This document shows positions 1 to 6,662 of a stretch of DNA of 7,277 nt, piece after piece (the first letter of the stretch is position 1; each line of letters starts with the position of its first letter). The DNA comes from DATDMG01 sp036518955. Lineage in GTDB: Bacteria; Actinomycetota; Actinomycetes; Actinomycetales; Kineosporiaceae. The notes under the pieces were generated by a model. That model made no database searches, was not told the DNA's origin, and was given only the letters and a program-made list of their open reading frames with translations. Both the position numbers and the translations under genes were made by a program. The stretch is taken from assembly GCA_036518955.1 (NCBI GenBank), contig DATDMG010000550.1, positions 1 to 7,277 on the forward strand, in the 5' to 3' direction.

Positions 1-1
1 G

Positions 2-793
2 GCGCTGCCCGGCGTCGTGGGACTCTTCGGTCGCGCTCCCCAGCGCGCCACGGGGCGTGCCGCGGACGGCCGGCCCGCCGGGTGGCGAGGGGCGTTGCAG
101 GTCGCGGACTGCCGCAGTCTCGGGCACGTCTCGGTCGAGGACTGGCAGGCCGTCGTCAGCGGCCAGGTGAGCGCCGCTCCTGACTCCGTCGCTCCCGGCT
201 CGGCCGAGGGCGAGGCCGGGGCGGCCCGGCCGGCCCGGGACGAGCGCCGGGCACAGCGGCAGCAGTCCGCCCTCGACAAGCGCGACGAGCGCCGGCTCCT
301 CCGCGCGCACTTGGACGGCCTGGACGGCGCCGATGACGGGATCGCCCTGCGGATCGCCGACCACGTCGCCGTGGATCGGTGGACCGGCGGTGCGTCCGAC
401 AGCGCCCTGTTCACCGTGCTCGAGCCGATGGGCGCCCGCTGGGAGCCGCTCACCCTCACCCTGGACTGCCGGCGGGCCGGCGCCCGGGTCGCGGACGGCG
501 ACCGCCTCGCCCTGGCACTGCTCCTCCTCACGTTGCGCGACCTGGCCACCGGCTGGCTCGCCTTCGGGTTCGGCGCCACCCGCGGCACCGGGCAGATCGC
601 GGTGTCCCAGGTCCGGTTCCAGGGTGCCGAGCTCGACGAGCCGTGGGCCGGCCTGGTCACGGCCGGCACGCTCGACGCCGTCCTGGCCGACCCGCCGGAC
701 GACGTCCGCCGGGCCATGGACCGCTGGGCCGAGCTGGTGGCCCCCGACGTCATCACGCTCACCGACACCGAGTTCGAGGAGGTCAGCCGGTGA
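2..793 (+). CDS. Cas7/Csm3-like RAMP protein, type III effector subunit (5' partial)
   Basis: This is the C-terminal part of a RAMP-superfamily protein. The reading frame is open to the left edge, and the first visible residues (ALPGVVGLFGRAPQ) match the internal 'LFG' segment of Csm3/Cas7 proteins rather than a start, so the true start lies upstream. Visible signatures are the VAVDRWTGGASDSALF segment (nt 365-412), typical of the Csm3-like 'DR.TGgA..gaLF' motif, and the C-terminal Gly-rich loop GFGATRGTGQI (nt 566-598). Between the LFG segment and the DRWTGG motif is a charged, low-complexity stretch rich in Ala, Arg, Asp and Glu (about nt 164-331), probably a loop or helix insertion. Family members form the crRNA-binding backbone of type III complexes and can carry the Asp that cuts target RNA. 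That N-terminal Asp would be outside the window, so activity cannot be judged. It overlaps the next gene by 4 bases, indicating an operon. Which Cas7 group it belongs to is uncertain. Confidence 0.85.
   Translation, partial: ALPGVVGLFGRAPQRATGRAADGRPAGWRGALQVADCRSLGHVSVEDWQAVVSGQVSAAPDSVAPGSAEGEAGAARPARDERRAQRQQSALDKRDERRLLRAHLDGLDGADDGIALRIADHVAVDRWTGGASDSALFTVLEPMGARWEPLTLTLDCRRAGARVADGDRLALALLLLTLRDLATGWLAFGFGATRGTGQIAVSQVRFQGAELDEPWAGLVTAGTLDAVLADPPDDVRRAMDRWAELVAPDVITLTDTEFEEVSR
776..782 (+). promoter_or_regulatory. Shine-Dalgarno site for the csx19-like gene
   Basis: GAGGAGG lies 7 bases before the GTG at 790, inside the end of the upstream RAMP gene. It decides the start in favour of GTG 790, which overlaps the preceding TGA as GTGA and suggests translational coupling. 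Confidence 0.7.
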
Positions 794-1422
794 CCGCGAC
801 GTTGCGTGCCGTGTCTCGCGCCGGGCTCACCGCGCAGGAGGCCCTGTCGTGGTGGCGGTCGGCGCCACCCGGGGCCGGTGACGCCGTCGGCTTCGGGATC
901 TCCGCCGCGCACGCCACGTGGTGGCGCCTCGACGGCGACGCACCGGTCACCTCGGCCGGCCCCGCGTCCCTCGACGCGGTGTACGAGCTGGTCGGGTTCG
1001 ACGGCACCCGGGAGCTGCGCTGGCGCAACGACCCGGACGGCCAGGGCGGCACCGCGGTCATCCTCGCCGAGGCCGACGACGAGCTCCCGGCCGGCGGTGT
1101 CGCCGTCCCTCCGGCCCGGCCCGCGACGCGGCTGCCGCAGGTGCAGCGACGGGTGCTGGCCGGACAGGTACGGCCGCTCGGCGCGGGCTGGCTGCGCCTG
1201 ACGACCGCCCGTTACGCCCCGGCCGAGATCCCGCTGTCCGCGGAGCCGGGGGTGGACCTGGAGGCGAGCGGCCACGACGCACCGGTCGCCGTCCTGGAAT
1301 CCGTGGAGTACACGGTCGAGGACGAGCACGGCAACCTCTCCGTCGTCGACCGCCGACATACCCGGATGCGCGTCCTGCCGCGCCACGAGCTGTACCTGGA
1401 CCTCACGAAGGAGGCGCGCTGA
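790..1422 (+). CDS. csx19: Csx19-like type III-D CRISPR-associated protein
   Basis: A 210-residue protein that resembles the TIGR03984/Csx19 family found with subtype III-D effectors. Recognisable features are the N-terminal VGFG...HATWWRLDG stretch (residues 33-49, family pattern 'GWG..H..v.W..wd'), the ELRWRNDPDGQGG motif (residues 75-87), and a later region of family shape: a Gly-Trp (GW, 133-134) followed by TTARYAPAEIPL (138-149) and EYTVEDEHGN (173-182). No signal peptide, membrane segment or known catalytic motif is visible. Csx19 is thought to be a subunit or accessory of the III-D complex; its biochemical role is poorly defined and I do not assign one. The GTG start is chosen for its Shine-Dalgarno sequence and its 4-base overlap with the upstream stop. 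The stop overlaps the next ATG by one base (TGATG), so all three genes are probably co-translated. The family call is from remembered motif shape, not a search. Confidence 0.72.
   Translation: MTATLRAVSRAGLTAQEALSWWRSAPPGAGDAVGFGISAAHATWWRLDGDAPVTSAGPASLDAVYELVGFDGTRELRWRNDPDGQGGTAVILAEADDELPAGGVAVPPARPATRLPQVQRRVLAGQVRPLGAGWLRLTTARYAPAEIPLSAEPGVDLEASGHDAPVAVLESVEYTVEDEHGNLSVVDRRHTRMRVLPRHELYLDLTKEAR
1408..1414 (+). promoter_or_regulatory. Shine-Dalgarno site for the large RAMP gene
   Basis: AAGGAGG lies 7 bases before ATG 1422. It is a near-perfect ribosome binding site and fixes the start of the large RAMP protein, although the frame stays open upstream to 918. Confidence 0.8.
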
Positions 1423-4022
1423 TGGTGCCGCAGTACTTCCGGGCGGAGGAACGGACGGCGACCAAGCAGGGCGACGTCATCACCGCCACCGCCTCGCACT
1501 CGATCAACCCGAAGGCTGCCGCGAAGCCCCAGCGGTACGCGCGCCGGTTCTGGGACGACGACGTCGCCGCCTGGTTCGCCCAGGCCTCGGACGGCGACGA
1601 GGTGGCCGTCGTCGTCCAGGTGACCGCGAACTCGGAGGGGTACCTGTCCCTGAAGAACCGGCCGGTGCTGGCGGCCGTCCCCACCCCGGCCGGGCTCCGC
1701 GCCGCGCTCGAGGAGGCCGGAGGCTTCGTCAACCCCTACACGTTCGTCCCGGCGCTCCCCCGTGCGGGCCTGACCGGCGGCCCGGGGGAGACGGGCCTGG
1801 GCGACAGCGGACCAGGCGGGCCACCCGACCACTCCCTGCTCGGCAAGGACGAGTGGGTGGGCCGGCTCCGGGTACGGCTGACCACGCTCACGCCCCTGCT
1901 GCTACCCGACACCGAACGGGCCCGGACCGACGGCGACGGGCGGCTCACCTTCGACACCCGCCGGGACACGGACGGCGCGCCGCTCATCCCGGGCAGCTCC
2001 CTGAAGGGCGCGTTGCGTTCGGCGTACGAGACGGTCACGGCGAGCCGGTTCGGTGTGCTGGGCCAGCACGACCGGCGGCTGGCCTACCGGATCCCCGCCA
2101 CCAAGGGCATCGACGTCGTGCCCGCCGTCGTCGAAGCCGGCGAGGACGGCCGGAAAGTGTTCCGGCTCTGCCGCGGCGACCCGGCCTGGACGGCGCCGAG
2201 CCAGCCCAAGAACGCCGTCCAGGCCGCGGCCTGGGTTCCGGCGTACCGCGGCCAGGAGCGGCACCTGCACCTGGTCGGTGGCTTGCGGGGCGACCTATCG
2301 AGCCTGCACGAGAAGGAGGTGGCTGCCCGGCTGCGCCTCTACCAGTACGAGCGGCCCGGCCGGTCGGGCCGCTTCCGGGTGTGGCGGGTCACCCACCTGG
2401 CTCCGACGCTGGCCGCCCTCGAGTCGAGTCTGGCCACCGCTCCTCCGCAGGATCCGGGCAGCCCGTCACGATCCCTCTGCCTGGTCGAGAACGTGCCGCC
2501 GCGAACGGCCGTCGGCCGGTTGTCGGTCACCCGGCACTCGATCGAGAACAAGCACGACGAGCGGTTCTTCGTCCTCACCGGGGGCGACCAGCGGGTGCCT
2601 GTCGACGACGCTCACCGGGAGTTCTGGCAGTCGGTCCTGGACGCCTACCTCGACGCGAAGGACTACAACACGGTGCCGCAGGGCCTGCACCGGTCGCGTC
2701 ACGTCGACGAGGCCGCACGGCTGCGCGGGCTGCCGATCGGCACGGTCGCCTACGTCGAGCTGGACTCCGCGAGCCAGGCGGTCACGGGCGTGCACCCCGT
2801 CATGATCGGCCGGATGCCTTTCGACCGGACGCCGCGCTCGCTCCTGGACCGCTCGCTGCGCGCGGCCACCACCGCAGCCGAGCTCTCCCCTGCCGACCGG
2901 CTGTTCGGCTGGGTGGCGTCGTCCACGGCGTCCACGGCGTCCACGGCGTCCACGGGGACAGCGGGGAACGGCCGCAGACGCGCGTCGGGGTATCGGGGGC
3001 GTCTCGCCGTCCGGGCCATCACCTGCGCGCAGGACGACTGGAGGGCCGACCTGCCCGAGGGCGGCGTCGTCCTCGCGGCGATGAGCAGCCCCAAGCCCAC
3101 CCAGTTCCGGTTCTACGCGGCCCGGGACCAGCAGGGCTCGCCGGTCCCGCCGAAGGTGCCGAAGAAGTCGGGCTACACCTCGGGCGCCGGGCTGCGCGGG
3201 CGCAAGATGTACCGCTGGCCGGTCGCGTCCCCCGCCTACTGGCAGCCCAGCGGCGCCACTCAGGACTACTCCACCCTGAACGGGCCTCTGGACGGGCCGC
3301 AGCGGTACCGGGAGTACCTCGACCCGGGCGCGCCGGCGTCGCAGACGGTCCGATACTCCAGTTGGGTGCGGCCAGGGGTGACGTTCGAGGCGGAGCTGTT
3401 CTTGGATGGCGTGCCGACCGCCGAGCTCGGAGCACTGGTCTGGCTGCTCAACCAGGGCGAGAAGGCGCCGTTGCGCCTGGGAGCCGGCAAGCCGCTCGGC
3501 TTCGGCGTCCTGGCCTGCACGATCGACTGGGACGGCACCGAACTGCGGGACGGCGCGGCCGTGGCGCAGGGCTGGCGACAGCTCTCCCCGCCGCCGGCAG
3601 CGGACACCGGTGCGGTGCGCTCGCTGGCGACGCAGTTCGAAGCCACGGCCACCGCCCACCCCGTCCTGGCCGAGGCCCTGGCCTCGTACCGCAGTGCCAC
3701 TGCCGGAGTCACTGACCACCCCGTGCACTACCCGCGGCCGGTCGAGCGGCCGCAGCCGGAGAGCTACACGTGGTTCGTCGAGAACGACCGGGTCACCCGG
3801 GACGGTGTGACCCGGGGCTGGGCGCTGCCGCACGTCCGTGACCAGGTGCAGCAGTTGCCGTACGTCACTCCGGACCCTGGTCCCGGTCGGGACCAGGGTC
3901 GGGGCGCCGGCCGCGCCGGGAACGACCGGGACCGGACCCAGGGGAACCGTAACGGTCAGGGTCGCCAGCCCCAGGGCCGCGGTGGTCCGAGACCCGGCGA
4001 TGGTCAGCGCCGGCCGAGGTGA
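1422..4022 (+). CDS. Large RAMP-superfamily protein of the TIGR03986 type, type III-D effector subunit
   Basis: An 866-residue protein with RAMP signatures at both ends of its core. After an N-terminal OB-like region come the FVNPYTFVP motif (residues 102-110), typical of TIGR03986 proteins, then the RAMP loop GSSLKG (191-196), and near the C terminus the Gly-rich loop LGAGKPLGFG (686-695). The family's closing block follows: VHYPRP, then SYTWFVEN, then an ALP...LP segment ending near residue 817. Such proteins are inferred to be Cas7/Cas5-like subunits of type III-D complexes that contact crRNA or target RNA. Residues 818-866 form an Arg/Gly/Gln/Asn-rich, probably disordered tail beyond the family core, overlapping cas6 on the other strand. 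An in-frame Ser-Thr-Ala repeat sits near residues 501-512 in a variable loop. The start is set by a strong Shine-Dalgarno sequence and the 1-base overlap with csx19. The family assignment is confident; the exact structural role is inferred. Confidence 0.85.
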   Translation: MVPQYFRAEERTATKQGDVITATASHSINPKAAAKPQRYARRFWDDDVAAWFAQASDGDEVAVVVQVTANSEGYLSLKNRPVLAAVPTPAGLRAALEEAGGFVNPYTFVPALPRAGLTGGPGETGLGDSGPGGPPDHSLLGKDEWVGRLRVRLTTLTPLLLPDTERARTDGDGRLTFDTRRDTDGAPLIPGSSLKGALRSAYETVTASRFGVLGQHDRRLAYRIPATKGIDVVPAVVEAGEDGRKVFRLCRGDPAWTAPSQPKNAVQAAAWVPAYRGQERHLHLVGGLRGDLSSLHEKEVAARLRLYQYERPGRSGRFRVWRVTHLAPTLAALESSLATAPPQDPGSPSRSLCLVENVPPRTAVGRLSVTRHSIENKHDERFFVLTGGDQRVPVDDAHREFWQSVLDAYLDAKDYNTVPQGLHRSRHVDEAARLRGLPIGTVAYVELDSASQAVTGVHPVMIGRMPFDRTPRSLLDRSLRAATTAAELSPADRLFGWVASSTASTASTASTGTAGNGRRRASGYRGRLAVRAITCAQDDWRADLPEGGVVLAAMSSPKPTQFRFYAARDQQGSPVPPKVPKKSGYTSGAGLRGRKMYRWPVASPAYWQPSGATQDYSTLNGPLDGPQRYREYLDPGAPASQTVRYSSWVRPGVTFEAELFLDGVPTAELGALVWLLNQGEKAPLRLGAGKPLGFGVLACTIDWDGTELRDGAAVAQGWRQLSPPPAADTGAVRSLATQFEATATAHPVLAEALASYRSATAGVTDHPVHYPRPVERPQPESYTWFVENDRVTRDGVTRGWALPHVRDQVQQLPYVTPDPGPGRDQGRGAGRAGNDRDRTQGNRNGQGRQPQGRGGPRPGDGQRRPR
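2922..2957 (+). repeat. 9-bp tandem repeat inside the large RAMP gene
   Basis: Unit TCCACGGCG occurs three times perfectly (2922-2948), followed by a fourth copy with one change (TCCACGGGG, 2949-2957). It is in frame and encodes Ser-Thr-Ala three times, then Ser-Thr-Gly. Unit length is a multiple of three, so copy-number change would not break the gene. Confidence 0.9.
3788..3815 (+). repeat. Inverted repeat, 9-bp arms, in the 3' part of the large RAMP gene
   Basis: CCGGGTCAC (3788-3796) and GTGACCCGG (3807-3815) are perfect reverse complements around a 10-nt loop. The segment encodes RVTRDGVTRG, so it may simply reflect a short peptide repeat in GC-rich code. No U-tract follows. Confidence 0.6.
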
Positions 4023-4779
4023 CGACGCCGGCCGAGGTGACGACGCGGGCCTGCCCCAGGCCCATCCGTGTTTCGGCGCCGATCCCGGCGTAGGGCAGGA
4101 CGGCGAGCCACCGGCCGATCGTGGTGCGGTGGCCGCCGTCCACGCTGCGGACGCGGTACTCGAGGAGTCCGGTGGTGGCCGTGACGGGCCTGCCGCGCAG
4201 GGTGGGATGCACGCAGGCGAGCCGGTGATCGGTGACCTCGACCTGGCAGTCGTCGATGGCCGGGTCCTCGACCGGCGGGCCCCACAGGATCCACTGCTGG
4301 CGCAGGTGCCCGAGCACGAGTCCGGGCGTCGGGAACGGCAGGCAGAGGCGGCCGCTGCGGAAGGTGGTGGGGGAGAGGAGCTCGACACCGAACCGCTGGG
4401 GCGCGTCCGGCGCGGCTGCGAGCATCTCCCAGGCGGCGCCGCACTCGGGTCGCGCGAGCCGGCCGTCGTCCCACGGCACGCAGCGGACCGGCTGGTTCCC
4501 GAGACGTCCGCCTCCGGAGAGTTCGCTCGCGCCGTCCAGCAGTTGGCCGACGAGGTCGTCGAGCAGCAGCCCGATGTCCACGGCGACGAACCCGGGCGGG
4601 TGATCGGCCAGGGGGCGCAGGGGGGAGATGGTGTAGGGCTTGCGCGGGCCGTGGTGCGTCTCGGTGTCGAGGTCGCCCTCGAACCAGCGGGAGACCAGCC
4701 CGTACACGTGCTCCGGCCGGACGGCGTGAGCATCCCGGACGCGCAGCAGCAGGCTCCAGCGGCTCGGCACAGCGATCAT
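3865..4779 (-). CDS. cas6: Cas6 pre-crRNA processing endoribonuclease
   Basis: A 304-residue Cas6-family (RAMP) protein, read on the minus strand. Cas6 cuts CRISPR repeat RNA to make crRNAs with an 8-nt 5' tag. Family features seen are HHGPRKPYTISPL (residues 42-54, matching 'kpftvSpL' of Cas6, with His42/His43 as candidate catalytic His), FGVELLSPTTFRSG (130-143), LPFPTPGLVLGHLRQQW (147-163), LLEYRV (205-210), and the C-terminal Gly-rich loop PYAGIGAETRMGLGQARV (229-246). The start ATG at 4777-4779 is the only in-frame Met near the expected N terminus, but no strong Shine-Dalgarno sequence precedes it. The normal core ends near residue 247. The remaining ~57 residues are low-complexity (an exact VVTSAG duplication, then Gly/Arg/Asp/Pro-rich) and run antisense into the RAMP gene. 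It is divergent from RT-cas1 with a 39-bp gap. Cas6 identity is confident; the biological relevance of the tail is not. Confidence 0.9.
   Translation of the reverse strand: MIAVPSRWSLLLRVRDAHAVRPEHVYGLVSRWFEGDLDTETHHGPRKPYTISPLRPLADHPPGFVAVDIGLLLDDLVGQLLDGASELSGGGRLGNQPVRCVPWDDGRLARPECGAAWEMLAAAPDAPQRFGVELLSPTTFRSGRLCLPFPTPGLVLGHLRQQWILWGPPVEDPAIDDCQVEVTDHRLACVHPTLRGRPVTATTGLLEYRVRSVDGGHRTTIGRWLAVLPYAGIGAETRMGLGQARVVTSAGVVTSAGADHRRVSDHRGPGAGDPDRYGSPGSGPGRSRRGRRPDPGPDRDQGPE
3873..3900 (+). repeat. Perfect hairpin, 12-bp stem and 4-nt loop, in the convergent overlap
   Basis: GACCCTGGTCCC (3873-3884) pairs exactly with GGGACCAGGGTC (3889-3900) around loop GGTC. It lies where the two convergent genes overlap, just before the cas6 stop and about 120 bases before the RAMP stop. 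No U-tract follows on either strand. It may act as, or derive from, a bidirectional terminator or mRNA 3'-end stabiliser, but it is at present coding in both genes. Confidence 0.8.
4009..4044. repeat. Perfect 18-bp tandem duplication across the RAMP stop codon
   Basis: GCCGGCCGAGGTGACGAC occurs at 4009-4026 and again at 4027-4044 without mismatch. Copy 1 contains the TGA stop of the large RAMP gene (4020-4022). On the minus strand the duplication is in frame with cas6 and encodes VVTSAG twice, immediately after the Gly-rich loop. Confidence 0.95.
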
Positions 4780-4818
4780 TCTGCCGCAGTCTCGCCCGTC
4801 CTGGCACGCGCGGCGCAG

Positions 4819-6660
4819 ATGCCCGCCCTGGTGACGGCGTGGGAGATCGTTCGGCGCAATGATGAGGCCGACGGCGTCCGCAGCTCTGGCGTGGACCGGT
4901 TCGCGGCCGATCTCACGAGCAATCTGGAACGGCTGTCCGCGGCGTTGGCGTCGGGACGGTTCCAGCCGGGCGCGCTCATCGGCGTCCAGATCCCCAAGCC
5001 CGGCGGTGGTGTGCGCCGGCTGCAGATCCCCCAGGTCGCCGACCGCATCGTGGAGCGCGCGATCGCCGACGCGCTCACGGCGCTGACCGACCCCTGGTTC
5101 ACCCCGTGGTCGTTCGCGTTCCGGCCCGCGCTCTCCGTCCAGGAGGCACACCGACTGCTCGCCGAGGAACGGGACGACGGTGCGACCCATGTCGTCCGAG
5201 CCGACCTTCGGGACTGCTTCGAGTCCCTGAACCGCTCCCGGGTCATCACCGCGCTGACCAGCCGCGTGGACGACGCAGCCCTGGCGGAACTGGTCCGGCG
5301 GCTCTGCGCCCGGCCGGCCTGGTGGCGAGGCGCCCTCCGCGACAGCCAACGCGGCGTGGCCCAGGGCTCCCCGCTGTCGCCCTTGCTCTGCAACCTGTAC
5401 CTGGATGCACTCGACCGGGCCCTGCTGCGCCGCGGCGTCGCAGCCGTCCGGTTCGCCGACGACCTGGCCGCACCGGCCGGTGACCTCCGCGAGGCACAAC
5501 GGGCCCTGAGAATCCGGGACGAGGAGGTGAAGCGGTTGGGCCTGGAACTTCATCCCGGCAAGACAGCCGTGATGAGTTACGCCGAGGGATTCACCTTCCT
5601 CGGCGAGGACTTCGCCGGCCCGTACCCTGGGGCGGACGCCGCTCGGCAGCAACCCGACCGCAGGACCCTCTACGTCGGCCGGCAAGGCTCGTCGATCCAC
5701 CTGGCCAAGGGCAGGATCGTCGTGAGCCACGACGACGAGGAGTTGCTCTCCGCCCCGCAGACCCACGTCGGACGGATCGTGATCTTCGGGGCGGTCGGGC
5801 TCAGCTGCACCCTCCGCTCCCACGCTCTCTACCAGCGGATCCCCGTCGCCTTCCTGTCGCGGCGCGGAACCTACCTGGGCCGGCTGGACAGCGCCGATAC
5901 CGACGCGATCGGGCTTCGGAGGAAGCAGTACCGCGTCTCGGCCGACGACCTGGTTCGGCGCCCGATCGCTACCGCCGTCGTCCTCGGAAAGATCGCGAAC
6001 CAGCGGGCACTCCTGATGCGGTACGCCGCCCGAGCAAGTAACCCGGAGAACGTCGTCCGTGCGGCGGACGATCTCGACCGGTACGCGCAGCTGGTCGGTC
6101 AGGCAGACGACTGCGGCCAACTGTTGGGGCTCGAGGGCACGGCGGCCCGGCGCTACTTCGAGGTGTTCGCGGAGCTGTTGCCCGAGCACTACACCTTCCC
6201 GGGACGAAGGCGGCGACCGCCGACGGACGTCGTGAATGCCATGCTCTCGCTCGGCTACGCGTGCCTGACCGGCGAGGCGGCCGGGGCGATCGCGGCGTCC
6301 GGGCTCGATCCCGGGATCGGCATCCTGCACGTGGACGGCGACCGGCCGGGCCTCGCGCTCGACCTCGTGGAGGAGTTCCGCTCGCTGATCGTCGACACGA
6401 CGGTGCTCAACTGCGCCCGCCGCGGCATCGTCCCGCCCACTGCCACACGACCCGACCCCCAAGGTCGTGGCGTCTTCCTCACGGAGGCGGCCCGAGTGGC
6501 CTTCCTGGAGCAGCTGGAGCTCCGGATGCTCACGCTCTTCGGCTACACCCCCGGCCGGGGCCGCGTCTCCTACCGGCGGGCGCTGCACCTGCAAGCACGC
6601 CAGCTCGCCGCGCTCATCCGACACGGGAACACCACGTACGAGCCTGTTCGCTGGAGGTGA
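4819..6660 (+). CDS. cas1: Reverse transcriptase-Cas1 fusion, CRISPR adaptation integrase
   Basis: A 613-residue fusion. The RT domain (about residues 1-270) shows QIPKPGGG (57-64), FRPALSVQEAH (101-111), ADLRDCFESL with catalytic Asp129, GVAQGSPLSP (179-188), the active site FADD (212-215), LGLELHPGKT (240-249) and FTFLGEDF (258-265), so it looks catalytically intact. Cas1 follows from about residue 283: TLYV, IVIFGAVGLS and GTYLGRL in the beta domain, then the metal-binding triad Glu439 (LEGTAARRYF), His504 (GILHVDGD) and Asp515/Glu518 (ALDLVEEFR), spaced as in known Cas1 enzymes. With Cas2 it would integrate spacers; related RT-Cas1 proteins (Marinomonas mediterranea) acquire spacers from RNA. 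The start ATG 4819 is chosen because the RT homology (AWEIVRRN) begins just after it; the open frame further left lies antisense to cas6 and is not credible. No clear Shine-Dalgarno sequence is seen; GTG 4831 is an alternative. No Cas6 domain is fused at the N terminus. Confidence 0.93.
   Translation: MPALVTAWEIVRRNDEADGVRSSGVDRFAADLTSNLERLSAALASGRFQPGALIGVQIPKPGGGVRRLQIPQVADRIVERAIADALTALTDPWFTPWSFAFRPALSVQEAHRLLAEERDDGATHVVRADLRDCFESLNRSRVITALTSRVDDAALAELVRRLCARPAWWRGALRDSQRGVAQGSPLSPLLCNLYLDALDRALLRRGVAAVRFADDLAAPAGDLREAQRALRIRDEEVKRLGLELHPGKTAVMSYAEGFTFLGEDFAGPYPGADAARQQPDRRTLYVGRQGSSIHLAKGRIVVSHDDEELLSAPQTHVGRIVIFGAVGLSCTLRSHALYQRIPVAFLSRRGTYLGRLDSADTDAIGLRRKQYRVSADDLVRRPIATAVVLGKIANQRALLMRYAARASNPENVVRAADDLDRYAQLVGQADDCGQLLGLEGTAARRYFEVFAELLPEHYTFPGRRRRPPTDVVNAMLSLGYACLTGEAAGAIAASGLDPGIGILHVDGDRPGLALDLVEEFRSLIVDTTVLNCARRGIVPPTATRPDPQGRGVFLTEAARVAFLEQLELRMLTLFGYTPGRGRVSYRRALHLQARQLAALIRHGNTTYEPVRWR
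6653..6657 (+). promoter_or_regulatory. Shine-Dalgarno site for cas2
   Basis: GGAGG at the end of RT-cas1 lies 5 bases before GTG 6663. This supports 6663 over the alternative in-frame GTG at 6657, which overlaps the site itself. Confidence 0.65.
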
Positions 6661-6662
6661 GG

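Noticed and set aside
918..1421. In-frame extension of the large RAMP upstream of ATG 1422
   Set aside because: It overlaps csx19, is Arg/Pro-rich without family similarity, and the strong Shine-Dalgarno sequence at 1408-1414 fixes the start at 1422.
2466..4733. 755-residue minus-strand open frame across the RAMP and cas6 genes
   Set aside because: It is in a different frame from cas6, with low-complexity Arg/Pro/Ser composition and no domain; the codon pattern belongs to the overlapping genes.
3838..4818. Long open extension of RT-Cas1 upstream of ATG 4819 (would suggest a large N-terminal domain such as Cas6)
   Set aside because: It lies wholly antisense to the well-supported cas6 gene, has no RAMP or RT motifs, and the RT homology starts just after 4819. 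It is an open frame produced by high GC.
6261..6662. Upstream extension of Cas2 making a 225-residue protein
   Set aside because: It overlaps the conserved C-terminal half of Cas1 in another frame, and the Cas2 fold begins at MRTIVAYDI with a Shine-Dalgarno sequence directly before it.
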